A DNA stretch of 64,000 nucleotides from NCBI RefSeq assembly GCF_023712425.1, contig NZ_JAMAYG010000003.1, forward strand, positions 1 through 64,000. The letters are read 5' to 3'. The notes beneath the pieces are model-generated. The model ran no database searches. It worked only from the letters and a program-made list of their open reading frames with translations, and was not told where the DNA came from. The stretch comes from Rothia sp. P100. GTDB lineage: Bacteria; Actinomycetota; Actinomycetes; Actinomycetales; Micrococcaceae. A program made the translations under genes and the position numbers. How positions within the stretch are numbered: the first letter of the stretch is position 1; each line of letters opens with the position of its first letter. Positions 1 through 9,890 of the stretch are shown in pieces.

Positions 1-85
1 AAGCAGTGGGAAACACTATGTGATTAGGCGTTTTGTCCTTCCGTGGCCTTCAGGTTTTTATCCCTGTGCCGCGGCGACTGGTAAT

Positions 86-114
86 ACTTTACGCAGGTTC
101 AAACAGGGGCGCAA
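86..114 (-). promoter_or_regulatory. Strong stable-RNA-type promoter reading out of the window
   Basis: On the minus strand there is a -35 TTGCGC (109-114), a 17-bp spacer and a -10 TAAAGT (86-91). The 21 bases from the spacer through the -10 to about +6 are identical to the promoter of the tRNA-Arg gene at 22996, which has the same TTGCGC-N17-TAAAGT layout. I infer that this promoter drives a tRNA or other stable RNA lying just left of position 1. The transcribed target itself is outside the window. Confidence 0.55.
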
Positions 115-298
115 CTCGAAAAAGAGCTAAAACCTTGCCCTAAGAAAGCAAAAAGGGTGACCGGGGTCAAGGTGCGCGTTCTTTTTAGCATTAAAAGTCC
201 TGGTCAGAGCGTTTGAGTGAAGCAGGTCTATGGCTTAAATCTATGACCCAGCACATATAAATTTCTTTTAAAAATACTCTAAAAAGGGTTTTTAAGGC

Positions 299-354
299 AG
301 AAAAACGCCCCAAAACCCTCCGCAAACACATTCTGCAAAGAATTCTGGGGCGTT
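299..354 (-). terminator. Terminator of rlmB
   Basis: Just past the rlmB stop, on the minus strand, AACGCCCC pairs with GGGGCGTT and is followed by a run of T. The enclosed bases can form a smaller inner hairpin. This is a standard factor-independent layout. Confidence 0.55.
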
Positions 355-384
355 ATCTACCTAGAGAGCGAAAACTGAAGTTCT

Positions 385-1365
385 CTAGGCAGCGCGCCGA
401 CGGGATACCTCGTAGAGAGAGATACCCACAGCCATAGAAGCATTGAGGGATTCCATAGCTGAGCTAATCGGGATGGATACAATCTGATCGCACTTCTCGG
501 TCACCAAACGTGAAAGCCCCTTACCCTCAGAACCCACCACAATCATCAGGGGTTCTGACGCCAGCTCAAGGTTAGGAAGATCGACATCGCCGCCGCCATC
601 CAGACCCACTACGAAGACACCAGCGTCCTTTGCCTGCTCAATGACACGCACCAGGTTGGTCGCCTTTGCAACGGGAATACGAGCCGCGGCACCCGAAGAA
701 GTCTTCCAGGCTGAAGCGGTCATAGCCGCACTGCGACGCTCAGGGATAATGACACCATTACCAGCAAAAGCAGACACGCTACGGATAATCGCACCCAGGT
801 TGCGCGGATCGGTAATACCGTCCAGAGCAACAAATAGAGGAGGGGTATCCATCTTCTTGTCGTACCAGCGGTCCATAGTATCTAGTACCATGTTGCCCGC
901 ATCGGGGTACTTATACGGAGGGATCTGCAGTGCCACGCCCTGGTGCACCGAGTTATCGGTGAGACGATCCAGCTCGCCTCGACCAATTTCAAGGATAGGG
1001 AGACCCTGTTTATTAGCCTCGGTCAAAATTTCACGCACGCGGTCATCAACCTCAATACGGGACATCACAAAGAGGGTCTTAGCCGGGATGCCGGTCTGCA
1101 AAGCCTCAAGCACAGAGTTACGGCCGGTAGCCAGCTCATCAGAGGCGCGCTTGCCACCCAGTCGGGGTGAACGTGAGCGCACGGTGTTGGTCACCTGACG
1201 ATTCTCAGCAGCACGCTTCATCTTGTGCGCCTTGTGGTAGACACGGTCCTCTGCCTTGGGAGTGCTCCCGCGACCCTCTAGAGCCTTGCGTCCGTGACCG
1301 CCGGTGCCCTTAGAAGGGCCCTTCTTCTTGGTGGTTGCGCCGGGGCGTGAGCCAGCCTTAGCCAT
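385..1365 (-). CDS. rlmB: 23S rRNA (guanosine-2'-O-)-methyltransferase RlmB, SpoU/TrmH family
   Basis: 326 aa. A basic, low-complexity N-terminal tail of about 70 residues precedes a substrate-binding domain (about 75-155) and a SpoU MTase domain. The three SpoU motifs are visible: DPRNLGAIIRS, VVGSEGKGLS and IPISSAMESLNAS, which form the trefoil-knot AdoMet site. Family knowledge: RlmB methylates G2251 (E. coli numbering) in the ribosomal P-loop. The ATG at 1365 has an AAAGGA ribosome site. It is downstream of cysS on the same strand, the usual actinobacterial order. The long basic tail is typical of actinobacterial members. Confidence 0.93.
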   Translation of the reverse strand: MAKAGSRPGATTKKKGPSKGTGGHGRKALEGRGSTPKAEDRVYHKAHKMKRAAENRQVTNTVRSRSPRLGGKRASDELATGRNSVLEALQTGIPAKTLFVMSRIEVDDRVREILTEANKQGLPILEIGRGELDRLTDNSVHQGVALQIPPYKYPDAGNMVLDTMDRWYDKKMDTPPLFVALDGITDPRNLGAIIRSVSAFAGNGVIIPERRSAAMTASAWKTSSGAAARIPVAKATNLVRVIEQAKDAGVFVVGLDGGGDVDLPNLELASEPLMIVVGSEGKGLSRLVTEKCDQIVSIPISSAMESLNASMAVGISLYEVSRRRAA

Positions 1366-1461
1366 AGTATTCCTTTGTTTGAAAGATTCTTGCTTGCCTA
1401 CTAGCTTACCGACAGCACTGCATCTTTGGGACGAGAGCTAGGGCACGGCAGGTTGCGGACG

Positions 1462-2880
1462 CTAACCGAGTGACCAGGTGGAACCGCTGGTCCCATCCTT
1501 GATCGTCAAGCCTGCGGCAGCAAGGGCATCACGAATTTCATCGGCCTTCGCCCAATCCTTGGCGGCACGCGCCTCGGTTCGCTGGGCCAGCATAGTCTGA
1601 ATGAGAGAGTCCAGAGCGGCATGTTCCCCACCAGTATCTGCCGACCCGCCAAAGTTCATGAGTTCCACCAGACCCAGCACTTTTGCCATGGCGTATACCT
1701 CTGAGGCTTCGGTTTCAGCGCTACCGCCTGCTACCAGCGCAGCGTTACCGGCCTTGACCTTCTCATGCAGGACGGCGAGCGCTTGGGGGATACCCAGATC
1801 ATCATCCATCGCTTCAGCAAAAGCTGCAGGGACGACGGAGCTAGCGCTGTGATAGCTCTGAGTCTTTGCCAGGAAAGCCTCAATACGTTCTACTGCAACA
1901 CGGGCTTCATCAAGGGAGGTGGCGCGGTAGTCCAGGACCGAGCGGTAGTGCGCCTGGCCCAGGTAGTAGCGCACCGCTAGGGGGCGGGCTGCAGCCAGCA
2001 TGTCTTCGGGGGAAACTGTGTTACCAATGGACTTGGACATTTTTTCGCCCTCATAGGTGACCAAGCCGTTGTGCATCCAAAAGTTGGCAAACCCGTAGCC
2101 GGCTGCCTGGGACTGTGCCATCTCATTCTCGTGATGGGGGAAGCGCAGGTCCAGACCTCCACCGTGAATATCGAAGGTTTCGCCCAGGTACTTACCCGCC
2201 ATGGCGGAGCACTCTAGGTGCCAGCCGGGGCGCCCCTTTCCCCAGGGAGAAACCCACGATGCGGTTTCCGGCTCGCCCTGCTTGTAGCCCTTCCACAGGG
2301 CGAAGTCACGGGGATCACGCTTACCGCGGGGGTCGGCGTCGGGGGCGTCCTGCATATCATCAATGCTCTGGTGCGTCAGCGAACCATACTGCGGCCAGGA
2401 GCGCACATCGAAGTAGACATCGCCGGAGTCATCGAGGGCAGGGTAAGCATAGCCGCGGTCGATAAGACGCTGAATAAGGGCGAACATCTCCGGGATGTGG
2501 CCGGTTGCACGCGGCTCATAGGTGGGAGGTGCAATATTGAGGGCGGCATAAGCCTGCCCAAAAATCTTTTCGAAACGGTAGGCCAGCGCCCACCACTCTT
2601 CGCGGGGGTGGTCTCCGGTGTAGCTATCCTCGCAAGAGGATGCGGAGTTCACCAGAATTTTGTCATCGATGTCGGTGACATTACGAACGGTGGTGACTTT
2701 CAGCCCGCGGTAGGACAGCCAACGAGCTAACTGGTCAAAGACCAGGCCGGAGCGGATATGCCCGATATGAGGTGCACCCTGCACGGTGGCACCGCAGTAG
2801 TAGATGCCCGCCTCGCCCGGGTGAACCGGCTGAAAGTCGCGGATGGTGGAAGTTGCTGAATCGTAAAAACGTATAGTCAC
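1462..2880 (-). CDS. cysS: Cysteinyl-tRNA synthetase
   Basis: 472 aa class I aminoacyl-tRNA synthetase that charges tRNA-Cys. The HIGH box is seen as [11 protein letters not shown] (about residues 35-45) and the KMSKS loop as [10 protein letters not shown] (about 275-284). The zinc-site region around YYCGATVQG and [15 protein letters not shown], diagnostic of CysS, is also present. Length matches the family. The GTG start at 2880 follows a TAAACT -10 element by 7 nt with no Shine-Dalgarno sequence, so a leaderless message is likely. It lies between ispF and rlmB, in the conserved carD-ispD-ispF-cysS-rlmB order. Confidence 0.96.
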   Translation of the reverse strand: MTIRFYDSATSTIRDFQPVHPGEAGIYYCGATVQGAPHIGHIRSGLVFDQLARWLSYRGLKVTTVRNVTDIDDKILVNSASSCEDSYTGDHPREEWWALAYRFEKIFGQAYAALNIAPPTYEPRATGHIPEMFALIQRLIDRGYAYPALDDSGDVYFDVRSWPQYGSLTHQSIDDMQDAPDADPRGKRDPRDFALWKGYKQGEPETASWVSPWGKGRPGWHLECSAMAGKYLGETFDIHGGGLDLRFPHHENEMAQSQAAGYGFANFWMHNGLVTYEGEKMSKSIGNTVSPEDMLAAARPLAVRYYLGQAHYRSVLDYRATSLDEARVAVERIEAFLAKTQSYHSASSVVPAAFAEAMDDDLGIPQALAVLHEKVKAGNAALVAGGSAETEASEVYAMAKVLGLVELMNFGGSADTGGEHAALDSLIQTMLAQRTEARAAKDWAKADEIRDALAAAGLTIKDGTSGSTWSLG

Positions 2881-3201
2881 ATACCCCAGTTTACCGACTG
2901 GTACCCGGCTGCAGGTAGCTGAAGGTCATAAGGTGCAAGAGGTGAGCTATGACGAGGGGGTCTTCTGCGCCTCATATAGGCATGTGGCTTTAGTTTTCAT
3001 CGTCTGCCTCAAGACAGTGATGTCAGTGTCTGGGTGGGTAGGCAGAATCGAGTCATGAGCGTAGAAGGCGCACAGAACCTTGCCGAGCACCTTCAGGGAG
3101 AATATGCATGAATTTACAAGAGTATGGGCACACAGCTACCTTCTCGATGGCTTCCCCGGCCGCTCTGAGGGGGACTATTGTAGCCAGTAAGCCCCTGAAG
3201 C
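2881..3201. other. Intergenic region between ispF and cysS
   Basis: It contains the cysS promoter. A very short plus-strand frame (3055-3111, 18 codons) overlaps a second one that runs into ispF antisense. Neither resembles a known protein, so I do not call a gene. Confidence 0.5.
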
Positions 3202-3690
3202 TTAGTGGGCGCTATCATCCTGCGCATAAACCAGAGCCACGGCGGTAGCCGCCACGCCCTCCCCTCTGCCAGTTAGCCCCAACCCGTCGGTGGTGGTAGC
3301 CGTAATGGTGACCGGGGCACCCGCAGCCTCAGAGAGGACGCGGTTAGCCTCCTCCCGCCGAGGGGAAAACTTGGGCCGGTTACCAATCAGCTGCACAGCA
3401 ATATTGCCAATATCAAAACCGGCAGCTCGTACAAGCTCCGCTGCCTCCGAAAGAATACGCACACCGGAAGCGCCTGCCATATCAGGCCGGTCCACACCAA
3501 AATTAGACCCTAAATCCCCCAGACCTGCAGCGGAGAAAAGCGCATCAGCAGCAGCATGAGCTACCACGTCGCCATCCGAGTGGCCAGATAAGCCAAGTTG
3601 ACCCGGCCAGTGAAGACCGGCGACCCACAACTCGGTACCCTCCTGACCAAAAGCGTGAACATCGGTACCTGTTCCAATGCGGGGAATCAT
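3202..3690 (-). CDS. ispF: 2-C-methyl-D-erythritol 2,4-cyclodiphosphate synthase
   Basis: 162 aa, the family's usual length. IspF cyclises CDP-ME 2-phosphate to MEcPP with loss of CMP in the MEP isoprenoid pathway. The metal ligands are visible in GTGTDVHAF (Asp, His near residues 9-11) and the conserved [16 protein letters not shown] follows; TATTTDGLG carries the substrate-binding Thr region. The start overlaps the ispD stop by 4 nt (ATGA), so the two are translationally coupled. Confidence 0.95.
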   Translation of the reverse strand: MIPRIGTGTDVHAFGQEGTELWVAGLHWPGQLGLSGHSDGDVVAHAAADALFSAAGLGDLGSNFGVDRPDMAGASGVRILSEAAELVRAAGFDIGNIAVQLIGNRPKFSPRREEANRVLSEAAGAPVTITATTTDGLGLTGRGEGVAATAVALVYAQDDSAH

Positions 3691-4466
3691 GCAGTCTCCT
3701 TATCTACGCCACCGTGCAATGCTTGTGCAAGGGCAAAATCGAGCGGGGTTGTAATTTTGAAAGATTCGCTAGCTCCAGCTACCGTTGCCACCGGTATCTG
3801 AAGTGTTTCTGCCAGCATGGCATCATCGGTGATGCTCTCAGCTATGGACGGTGGCAGACCCCCCACTTGACGGTGAGCCTCTAGCAGGGTGGGAAGGTCA
3901 AACCCCTGCGGAGTTTGCACCGCCCGCAGAGCAGTACGGGCGGGAGTCCCGGTGACATAGCCCCGGTCATCTACAGTCTTAATCGTATCCACCACCGGTA
4001 CTACCGGGATAACAGCCCGCTTTCCCTCAGCAAGGGCGCTGGCTACCCGATGAAAAACCTGGGCCGGAGTGAAGCAACGAGCAGCGTCATGCACCAGGAC
4101 GCCGGTGGGTAGCGCGTCACTAAAGCCAGGCTGGGACTGAGCACTTGAAAGCGCTGTGAGTGCGGCGGTGACCGACTCTGCGCGGGTAGCTCCACCCTCA
4201 ACCGCTAGGGCACCAAATTTCTGGCAGACCAGCCTCAAGTCCCTGTCCCCCGGTGGGACGGTGACAACGATGCGGGCCGCTACTCCAGCAGACCCAGCAC
4301 CCTCAAGTGCCCATTCCAACAGCGTCTTACCCGCTACCTTCACCGCGGCCTTGGGCACCGCGGCGCCTAGCCTGGACCCAGAACCGGCTGCCACAATAAC
4401 AAGAGCGAGCACCGAACCGTTAGATACGGTTTCGGTGCTCGCTGCATCAAAAAAATTCTCGCTCAC
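3687..4466 (-). CDS. ispD: 2-C-methyl-D-erythritol 4-phosphate cytidylyltransferase
   Basis: 259 aa. IspD joins MEP to CTP to form CDP-ME, the step before IspE and IspF. The nucleotide-binding start [19 protein letters not shown] (about residues 22-40) is clear, with VHDAARCF and [16 protein letters not shown] further on. A 20-residue N-terminal extension lacks similarity to the family core; an internal start is possible. It lies 20 nt after carD and overlaps ispF, so carD-ispD-ispF is likely one operon. Confidence 0.94.
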   Translation of the reverse strand: MSENFFDAASTETVSNGSVLALVIVAAGSGSRLGAAVPKAAVKVAGKTLLEWALEGAGSAGVAARIVVTVPPGDRDLRLVCQKFGALAVEGGATRAESVTAALTALSSAQSQPGFSDALPTGVLVHDAARCFTPAQVFHRVASALAEGKRAVIPVVPVVDTIKTVDDRGYVTGTPARTALRAVQTPQGFDLPTLLEAHRQVGGLPPSIAESITDDAMLAETLQIPVATVAGASESFKITTPLDFALAQALHGGVDKETA

Positions 4467-4486
4467 AGTCAGTGAGCATACCCGAT

Positions 4487-4972
4487 TTAGACCGCTTCGA
4501 GGATCTTATCGAGCTCTACCTCAGCGGCGGACTCTTCGATGTCCTTCGCCAGGGCTACCTCAGAGGAAAGAATCTGACGTGCTTTAGCCAGCATGCGCTT
4601 CTCACCAGCAGACAGACCACGATCATTCTCTCGCCGCCACAAATCGCGTACGACCTCAGCTACCTTCAAAACATCACCGGACGCCAGTTTCTCAACGTTA
4701 GCCTTGTACCGGCGCGACCAGTTGGATGCTTCTTCAGTATCGGTTGCCTGCAGAACTTCAATGACCTCCTGAAGGCCTCGCTCATCAACGACATCGCGCA
4801 CGCCGACCATATCAACATTCTCTGCGGGAACCTCAATCACCAGGTCGCCATTAGCAACCTTGAGTTTCAGGTACATCTTTTCTTCGCCACGGATTTTGCG
4901 CATCTTAATCTCTTCGATTGTTGCAGCTCCGTGGTGAGGGTAAACGACGGTCTCGCCAACCTCAAAAACCAT
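4487..4972 (-). CDS. carD: CarD-family RNA polymerase-binding transcription factor
   Basis: 161 aa. CarD binds the beta subunit of RNA polymerase and stabilises open complexes, mainly at rRNA promoters. The N-terminal Tudor-like RNAP-interacting domain ([15 protein letters not shown] onward) and the helical DNA-binding domain with the conserved Trp in [13 protein letters not shown] (about residue 85) are both present. The ATG at 4972 follows an AAAGGGG site. It heads the carD-ispD-ispF group. Confidence 0.95.
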   Translation of the reverse strand: MVFEVGETVVYPHHGAATIEEIKMRKIRGEEKMYLKLKVANGDLVIEVPAENVDMVGVRDVVDERGLQEVIEVLQATDTEEASNWSRRYKANVEKLASGDVLKVAEVVRDLWRRENDRGLSAGEKRMLAKARQILSSEVALAKDIEESAAEVELDKILEAV

Positions 4973-5198
4973 ATGGATAAACCCCTTTCAGCCTATCTAG
5001 TCTATCATGAGAGGTTTATCGTGTAGTTTAAAGATTAATATTGACCACACGTGTGCATTCTTTTAGTACCTCACGGCTCTGATACAGACGTTCCGTCGGC
5101 AAACCAGATAGAATGTGACCCAACGACACAAAACTGTGCATACACACTTTTCCCGCCGAGCGCGGGAAGCCTTCGAACCTATACAAGGAGTACAAGCC

Positions 5199-5729
5199 GT
5201 GAAGTTTGCAGCTTCTAAGACCCTTAAACGAGCAGGTGCCTCTGTTCTGGTCGCTTCATTCATGCTGACAGCAACCGGTTGCGGCTACATTTACGAGCAG
5301 CCCACCACCATCATTTACTCAGCATCAGATGGCCAGATGGCTAACCTGGGTAATGAAGACGTTCAGTTGCGTAACATCATGGTGATTTCCTCTGGCGAAG
5401 CAGAAGAAGGCCGCCTCCTGGGCACCATTCTGAACCAGACCGATGAGAACGCCACCGTCACCCTCGCCTTCCCCACTGAAACCGTCACCGTTGATGTTGA
5501 GGCAAACAGCGAAGTTCGCTTGGAAGACGAGGATCAGGCGACCACCCTGGCCGAGACCGGCGCTAATCCCGGTATGACCCTGATGGATGTTGAAGTTTCT
5601 TCCAACGTCACTGATGAGTCCACTACTTTCAATGTGCCGGTACTGGACGGCTCACACGATGAGTATGCCCCCTACCTGCCCAATGCAGCATCAGCTAGCG
5701 CCTCAGCTTCAGAAGAAGCAGACCGCTAA
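5199..5729 (+). CDS. Predicted lipoprotein of unknown function
   Basis: 176 aa from GTG 5199, chosen because AAGGAG lies 8 nt upstream and it gives a clean signal peptide; a longer frame opens at 5115 but its first 28 residues do not look like protein. The signal peptide has basic KTLKRAGAS, a hydrophobic stretch, and ATGC as a loose lipobox at about residue 28. The mature part is acidic and beta-rich, with no motif I recognise, and ends in a Ser/Ala/Glu tail. It is transcribed divergently from carD. Similar lipoproteins are common beside carD/regX3 in Micrococcaceae, but the role is unknown. Confidence 0.75.
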   Translation: MKFAASKTLKRAGASVLVASFMLTATGCGYIYEQPTTIIYSASDGQMANLGNEDVQLRNIMVISSGEAEEGRLLGTILNQTDENATVTLAFPTETVTVDVEANSEVRLEDEDQATTLAETGANPGMTLMDVEVSSNVTDESTTFNVPVLDGSHDEYAPYLPNAASASASASEEADR

Positions 5730-5742
5730 GCAAGCACATACA

Positions 5743-5782
5743 ACTAAGCCCCTCGGTGCTACATCGAGGGGCTTAGTTTTTT
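5743..5782 (+). terminator. Rho-independent terminator
   Basis: A hairpin of CTAAGCCCCTCG with CGAGGGGCTTAG around a 9-nt loop, followed by TTTTTT. It closes the lipoprotein gene and could also act for regX3 from the other side. Confidence 0.85.
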
Positions 5783-5805
5783 AATGGCCCTAGAAGGTGG
5801 CGGGC

Positions 5806-6486
5806 TTAGGGCTCAAACTTATAGCCCAGGCCGCGCACCGTAACTACATAACGCGGGGATGAGGGGTCAGGCTCGACCTTCGAACGCAGACGCTTAATAT
5901 GGACGTCAAGGGTCTTGGTATCCCCTACATAATCAGCCCCCCACACCCGGTCAATCAGCTGAGAACGGGTCATGACACGACCCGCGTTGCGCAGGAGCAT
6001 TTCAAGGAGCTCAAACTCCTTGAGGGGCATCGAGATAGGTTCCCCCGTAACAGTAACCACGTGCCGCTCAATATCCATACGCACCGGGCCACCTTCAAGA
6101 GCGCCCGAGTCCTGCTCCTCAACCTCACCCTGGCGACGCAATACCGCACGCACACGAGCGATCAGCTCACGCGAGGAATAGGGCTTGGTGACATAGTCAT
6201 CGGCGCCCAGCTCAAGGCCCAACACCTTATCAATCTCTGAATCCTTCGCCGTCAGCATGATGATGGGTACCGCGCTACTTGACCGAATCTGCTTACAGAC
6301 CTCCATCCCAGACTGGCCCGGCAACATCACATCCAGCAGCACCAAATCAGCACCATTACGTTCAAACTCAGTAACAGCGTCCAGCCCGTTATCTACGACC
6401 TGAACATCGAAGCCCTCCCGTCCCAGCAAAAAGGCAAGGGGATCACTCAGCGACTCTTCGTCTTCAACCACTAAAATTCGGGTCAC
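5806..6486 (-). CDS. regX3: OmpR-family response regulator of phosphate starvation, RegX3-like
   Basis: 226 aa. The receiver domain has the acidic pair in VEDEES, the phospho-acceptor Asp in LVLLDVMLPG (about residue 52) and the Lys in DDYVTKPYS (about 102). The C-terminal winged helix carries TLDVHIKRLRSKVEPD and YVVTVRGLGYKFEP. GTG start at 6486. It lies 48 nt after senX3, with phoU divergent, matching the actinobacterial senX3-regX3/phoU arrangement for inorganic-phosphate control; assignment rests on that context plus family similarity. Confidence 0.9.
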   Translation of the reverse strand: MTRILVVEDEESLSDPLAFLLGREGFDVQVVDNGLDAVTEFERNGADLVLLDVMLPGQSGMEVCKQIRSSSAVPIIMLTAKDSEIDKVLGLELGADDYVTKPYSSRELIARVRAVLRRQGEVEEQDSGALEGGPVRMDIERHVVTVTGEPISMPLKEFELLEMLLRNAGRVMTRSQLIDRVWGADYVGDTKTLDVHIKRLRSKVEPDPSSPRYVVTVRGLGYKFEP

Positions 6487-6534
6487 GTCTTCTGCGTCCT
6501 TATAGTTTTCGCTGAAAATCCAGCGTTATCTTAT

Positions 6535-7755
6535 TTACTTATCTTGTACTATCTGGGAGAGCGCACCAGTTTCGGTGCTCTCTCCCAGCAAATCTTGTTC
6601 ACTGACCTCATCAACCAAAGGCAGGGCAATGGTGAAGGTTGACCCCTCACCCTGCTTTGACCAGAGGGTAACCTCACCACCGTGCTGACCCACGATATGT
6701 TTAACGATGCTCAACCCCAAGCCGGTCCCACCGGTCTGGCGTGAGCGGGCAGGGTCTACACGGTAAAAACGTTCAAAAATTCGATCTTGCTCGTCTTCGG
6801 GGATGCCTGGGCCTTCATCCTTCACTGAAATTCTAACAGTGCCCTCTTTCACACTCACCCCGATGCCCACCTTCGTATTCTCAGGGGAGTAACGGATAGC
6901 GTTTTCAATTAAGTTACGCAGAGCGGTGCCCAACAGCTCAGGATCACCGTGCACGGGCCGTAGACATCTACCGCCCACCAGCAAATCGATATTTTTGCCT
7001 TCTGCCGTTAGCCGGTTGCGGTCCACCGCATCGGCAACCATTTGGCTGATATCAACCAGGGTAGAAGTCAGCACCACGTCAGCAGACTGCAGACGGGATA
7101 GCTCAATAACATCCTGCACCAGGGCAGCCAGGCGCTGGGATTCCTTCTTGAGCTTACTAGAGAAATAGAGCACTGATTCCGGGTCATCGACCGAAGTTTC
7201 GATAGCTTCGGCCATCAAGCCAATAGCACCTACCGGTGTCTTCAACTCATGGGAAACGTTAGCGACGAAGTCAGTACGTACGGTTTGGGCGCGGGTAATC
7301 TCAGTGCGGTCATCAGCCAAGACCAAAATGTACTCATCACCTACCGGTGCAACTCTCAGATCAATGACCAAACGGTTTTCCTCATAAAAACCGCGGGTCA
7401 GCACAATCTCCTTCTCAGCGATAGCACCCTTGGTGCGAACCTGATCGATTAGCTCCAGCATCTCCTCCGCAACCACCGTGTGGCCCCTTACCAGGCCCAA
7501 GGCATAGGCGCCCGGAGAAGCCTGCACCACGCCGTCCACAGCGTCCACCACCACGTAGGCCCTGCCAATCACAGCAAGTACTTCAGCAGCACCGTCACTC
7601 ACGGTAGGTTCCTCAACATCAGCCCACCGAGCCCGTTGCCGCTCGCTACGCTGCACAGCAAGGATGCTGACAGCGCCCACCACCAGGCCCAGAAGAGCCG
7701 CGCATAAAATGCTTACGATAAAGTTCACATCTATCAGCTTAGGGTGCGCCGTCAT
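6535..7755 (-). CDS. senX3: Sensor histidine kinase of the phosphate response, SenX3-like
   Basis: 406 aa. There is one membrane segment near the N-terminus (about 11-33), a PAS-like cytoplasmic sensor region (about 55-150), HisKA with the phospho-His in FVANVSHELKTPVGAI, and a HATPase with N box NLIENAIRYS, G1 DEGPGIPEDE and G2 GGTGLGLSIVKH. Known SenX3 works with RegX3 and is held inactive by the Pst/PhoU system when phosphate is plentiful. It is upstream of regX3 and divergent from phoU. Confidence 0.9.
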   Translation of the reverse strand: MTAHPKLIDVNFIVSILCAALLGLVVGAVSILAVQRSERQRARWADVEEPTVSDGAAEVLAVIGRAYVVVDAVDGVVQASPGAYALGLVRGHTVVAEEMLELIDQVRTKGAIAEKEIVLTRGFYEENRLVIDLRVAPVGDEYILVLADDRTEITRAQTVRTDFVANVSHELKTPVGAIGLMAEAIETSVDDPESVLYFSSKLKKESQRLAALVQDVIELSRLQSADVVLTSTLVDISQMVADAVDRNRLTAEGKNIDLLVGGRCLRPVHGDPELLGTALRNLIENAIRYSPENTKVGIGVSVKEGTVRISVKDEGPGIPEDEQDRIFERFYRVDPARSRQTGGTGLGLSIVKHIVGQHGGEVTLWSKQGEGSTFTIALPLVDEVSEQDLLGESTETGALSQIVQDK

Positions 7756-7822
7756 CTTTTAAGCACGAAAACCACCAATAATCCCGTGGGTTCAACTAAC
7801 GTTTACCCACGTATAGAGTTTC

Positions 7823-7834
7823 GTTCACATGAAC
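7823..7834. promoter_or_regulatory. Possible RegX3/PHO-type site in the senX3-phoU intergenic region
   Basis: GTTCACATGAAC contains an inverted GTTCA/TGAAC pair and resembles the GTTCA-containing half-sites known for actinobacterial PhoP/RegX3. It lies between the divergent senX3 and phoU starts. Inference from motif and position only. Confidence 0.35.
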
Positions 7835-7910
7835 CTGAGACCCTAAAGGGTAAGCATCGGCCGCGCGCCGCTGCACACCGCTAATGTACCCGTGTGGAAA
7901 GGACGCGCTC

Positions 7911-8570
7911 TTGCGTAAAGTCTTCCAAGCTGAACTCCAGCATGTGGGCGAAGAGCTCATTCAAATCGCAACCCTCGTCAAAGAAGCTCTAGAACGTGCT
8001 TCCAACGCCTTCTTAGAAACTGATATCCAAGAAGCCGAAGAAGTTATTTCCAACGATGCTCGCATTGACTTCATGCAAAATGAGCTGGACGAACGCTCCA
8101 TCGACATTCTGGCTCTGCAGGGGCCCGTTGCTTCTGACCTTCGCATGATTGTAGGCGCTCTGCGCATGAGCTCCTCCCTAGAACGCATGGGTGACCTTGC
8201 ACGCCACGTAGCCCAGGTAGCGCGCATGCGCTACCCTGCCCCCGTGCTTCCCGATTCCATCACCCCCATTTTCACTGAAATCATTGAACTGGATAAAAAA
8301 ATCATCGATAGCGTGATTGCTCTACTCGAAACCCGCGAGCTCTCCCACGCCCAAGATATTGCCAAGCACAAGGTACGTATCAACGAACTACACGTAGAGG
8401 TCTTCAACCGCATGGCAGCCGACGACTGGGACCACCCCGCACAAACAACAGTGGACGTCACTCTCGCTTCCCGTTACCTAGAGCGCTTCGGCGACCACGG
8501 GGTTTCAGTAGCTCGCAAGGTGACCTACCTGGTCACCGGTGACTGGAACGCGGTTCCCCAAAGCCTGTAG
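7911..8570 (+). CDS. phoU: Phosphate transport system regulator PhoU
   Basis: 219 aa, made of two three-helix repeats with conserved metal-binding motifs E/DxxxD, seen as SSSLERMGDLARHVAQ and SRYLERFGDHGVSVAR. I chose TTG 7911 because GGAAAGGA sits 7 nt upstream and the family begins MRKVFQAEL; the in-frame ATG at 7884 has no ribosome site. PhoU links phosphate transport to the SenX3-RegX3 pair, which lies immediately opposite. Confidence 0.92.
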   Translation: MRKVFQAELQHVGEELIQIATLVKEALERASNAFLETDIQEAEEVISNDARIDFMQNELDERSIDILALQGPVASDLRMIVGALRMSSSLERMGDLARHVAQVARMRYPAPVLPDSITPIFTEIIELDKKIIDSVIALLETRELSHAQDIAKHKVRINELHVEVFNRMAADDWDHPAQTTVDVTLASRYLERFGDHGVSVARKVTYLVTGDWNAVPQSL

Positions 8571-8600
8571 AACCCGGCAAGAGCTTCTGCCCAGAAAATA

Positions 8601-8648
8601 TAAAAGCCGGACGCCGGCACCCCAGTGGGTGCCGGCGTCCGGCTTTAA
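8601..8648. terminator. Bidirectional terminator between phoU and gpmA
   Basis: A long stem (AAAGCCGGACGCCGGCACCC with its complement) with A/T flanks on each side, between two converging genes. Confidence 0.85.
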
Positions 8649-8669
8649 GGTCTAGCCTAGGTGAAAGAT

Positions 8670-9410
8670 TTACTTCTTACCCTGGTTAGCTACAGCCTTG
8701 ATGGCGTCCTTAGCTGCCTCGGGGTCCAGGTATTCGCCGGGGCCAACAGGCGTGAAGTTATCATCCAGCTCGTAGTAGAGGGGGATACCGGTGGGAATGT
8801 TCAGATCGGCGATGTCCTCATCTGAAATACCCTCAAGGTTCTTGACCAAGGCACGCAGGGAGTTACCGTGCGCAGCGACCAGAACGGTCTTGCCAGCCTT
8901 CAGATCTTCCTTAATGTCTGATTCCCAGTAAGGGAGCATACGCTCGAGGACGTCTTTGAGGCACTCGGTGCGAGGAGCGTTTTCAATGTCAGCGTAACGG
9001 GGATCGTTAGCCTGCGAGAACTCATCATTATCATCAAGAACGGGAGGAGCGATGTCGTAGGAACGACGCCAGGTCATGAACTGCTCTTCACCGTAGGTCT
9101 CTAGGGTCTGAGTCTTGTCCTTGCCCTGGAGCGCACCGTAGTGACGCTCGTTCAGGCGCCAGTTGCGCTTGACGGGAATCCAGTGACGGTCAGCCGCGTC
9201 AAGAGCCAGGTTAGCGGTGTTGATAGCGCGACGCTGCAGAGAGGTGTGAACGATATCGGGAAGGATATCGCGCTCCTTCATCAGCTCACCACCACGAGTA
9301 GCCTCAGCACGACCCTTTTCGGTCAGTGCCACATCTACCCACCCGGTGAAGAGGTTCTTTTCGTTCCATTCTGATTGCCCGTGACGGAGCAGTACCAATT
9401 TGTAAGTCAT
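8670..9410 (-). CDS. gpmA: 2,3-bisphosphoglycerate-dependent phosphoglycerate mutase
   Basis: 246 aa. It interconverts 3- and 2-phosphoglycerate in glycolysis. The catalytic [19 protein letters not shown] carries the phospho-His near residue 10, and [15 protein letters not shown] the second His. The ATG at 9410 begins [11 protein letters not shown]; the frame is open further upstream, but GATAAT lies exactly 6 nt before this ATG, so translation is probably leaderless. The pairing with phoU/senX3/regX3 is conserved in actinobacteria. Confidence 0.95.
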   Translation of the reverse strand: MTYKLVLLRHGQSEWNEKNLFTGWVDVALTEKGRAEATRGGELMKERDILPDIVHTSLQRRAINTANLALDAADRHWIPVKRNWRLNERHYGALQGKDKTQTLETYGEEQFMTWRRSYDIAPPVLDDNDEFSQANDPRYADIENAPRTECLKDVLERMLPYWESDIKEDLKAGKTVLVAAHGNSLRALVKNLEGISDEDIADLNIPTGIPLYYELDDNFTPVGPGEYLDPEAAKDAIKAVANQGKK

Positions 9411-9449
9411 AGCACCATTATCCCACTTAAACCCTGCAAATAAAAGGTA

Positions 9450-9512
9450 AACCCACACAGATTCACGAAAACCGCTCGTGGTACGGGCAGTTCATCATGA
9501 ACTGTGTGGGTT
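9450..9512 (-). terminator. Possible terminator after the DUF2516 gene
   Basis: AACCCACACAG pairs with CTGTGTGGGTT across about 40 bases, with an inner hairpin (AGTTCATCATGAACT) and a T-rich tract on the minus-strand exit side. It could alternatively be a regulatory structure for gpmA. Confidence 0.4.
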
Positions 9513-9563
9513 CAAAGCACAGACTCGCAGACCGCTACCTACGCCGGCAGGGGTGCAGAGGTC

Positions 9564-9878
9564 TTAGCGGCGACGCACCGAAACGACCGGGCGGACATCC
9601 GCCAGGAAGACTCCTACGGCAGTTGCCGCAATGAGCTGTATGAAGAGGGAGCCACCAACGAACTGTGAAGCCTGCACCGCCATGAGAACCAAGAAAACTG
9701 CGGAGGCCCCGGTAACACCCATCCAGAAACCCTTAGTACGTTTAAAAGCACTCTGGTAGGCATACCCGCTAGCACGAGCAGCCTCAATGAAAGCAAAAAT
9801 TGCGACGGCAGCCAAAGCCACAGCCAGTATCAACTGAACATAATACTGTGTAAAGATTACGAGTTCGTAGGGGCGCAT
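9564..9878 (-). CDS. Small membrane protein, DUF2516 family
   Basis: 104 aa with three likely membrane segments (about 11-32, 50-68 and 74-93) and the family's KRTKGFWMG signature between the first two. DUF2516 proteins are found only in actinobacteria and have no established function. ATG 9878 has AAGGAAAAGG upstream. It follows the trans-sulfuration gene by 12 nt and may be cotranscribed with it. Confidence 0.75.
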   Translation of the reverse strand: MRPYELVIFTQYYVQLILAVALAAVAIFAFIEAARASGYAYQSAFKRTKGFWMGVTGASAVFLVLMAVQASQFVGGSLFIQLIAATAVGVFLADVRPVVSVRRR

Positions 9879-9890
9879 AGTGCCTTTTCC

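Larger units (their letters stand above)
1..384. other. Intergenic region, no gene seen
   Basis: This holds the outward minus-strand promoter at 86-114 and the rlmB terminator at 299-354. Between them (about 120-298) the sequence is AT-rich with no convincing reading frame or RNA fold. Confidence 0.6.

Noticed and set aside
3055-3250. Two tiny overlapping plus-strand frames near the ispF stop
   Set aside because: No family resemblance, and the second is antisense to ispF.
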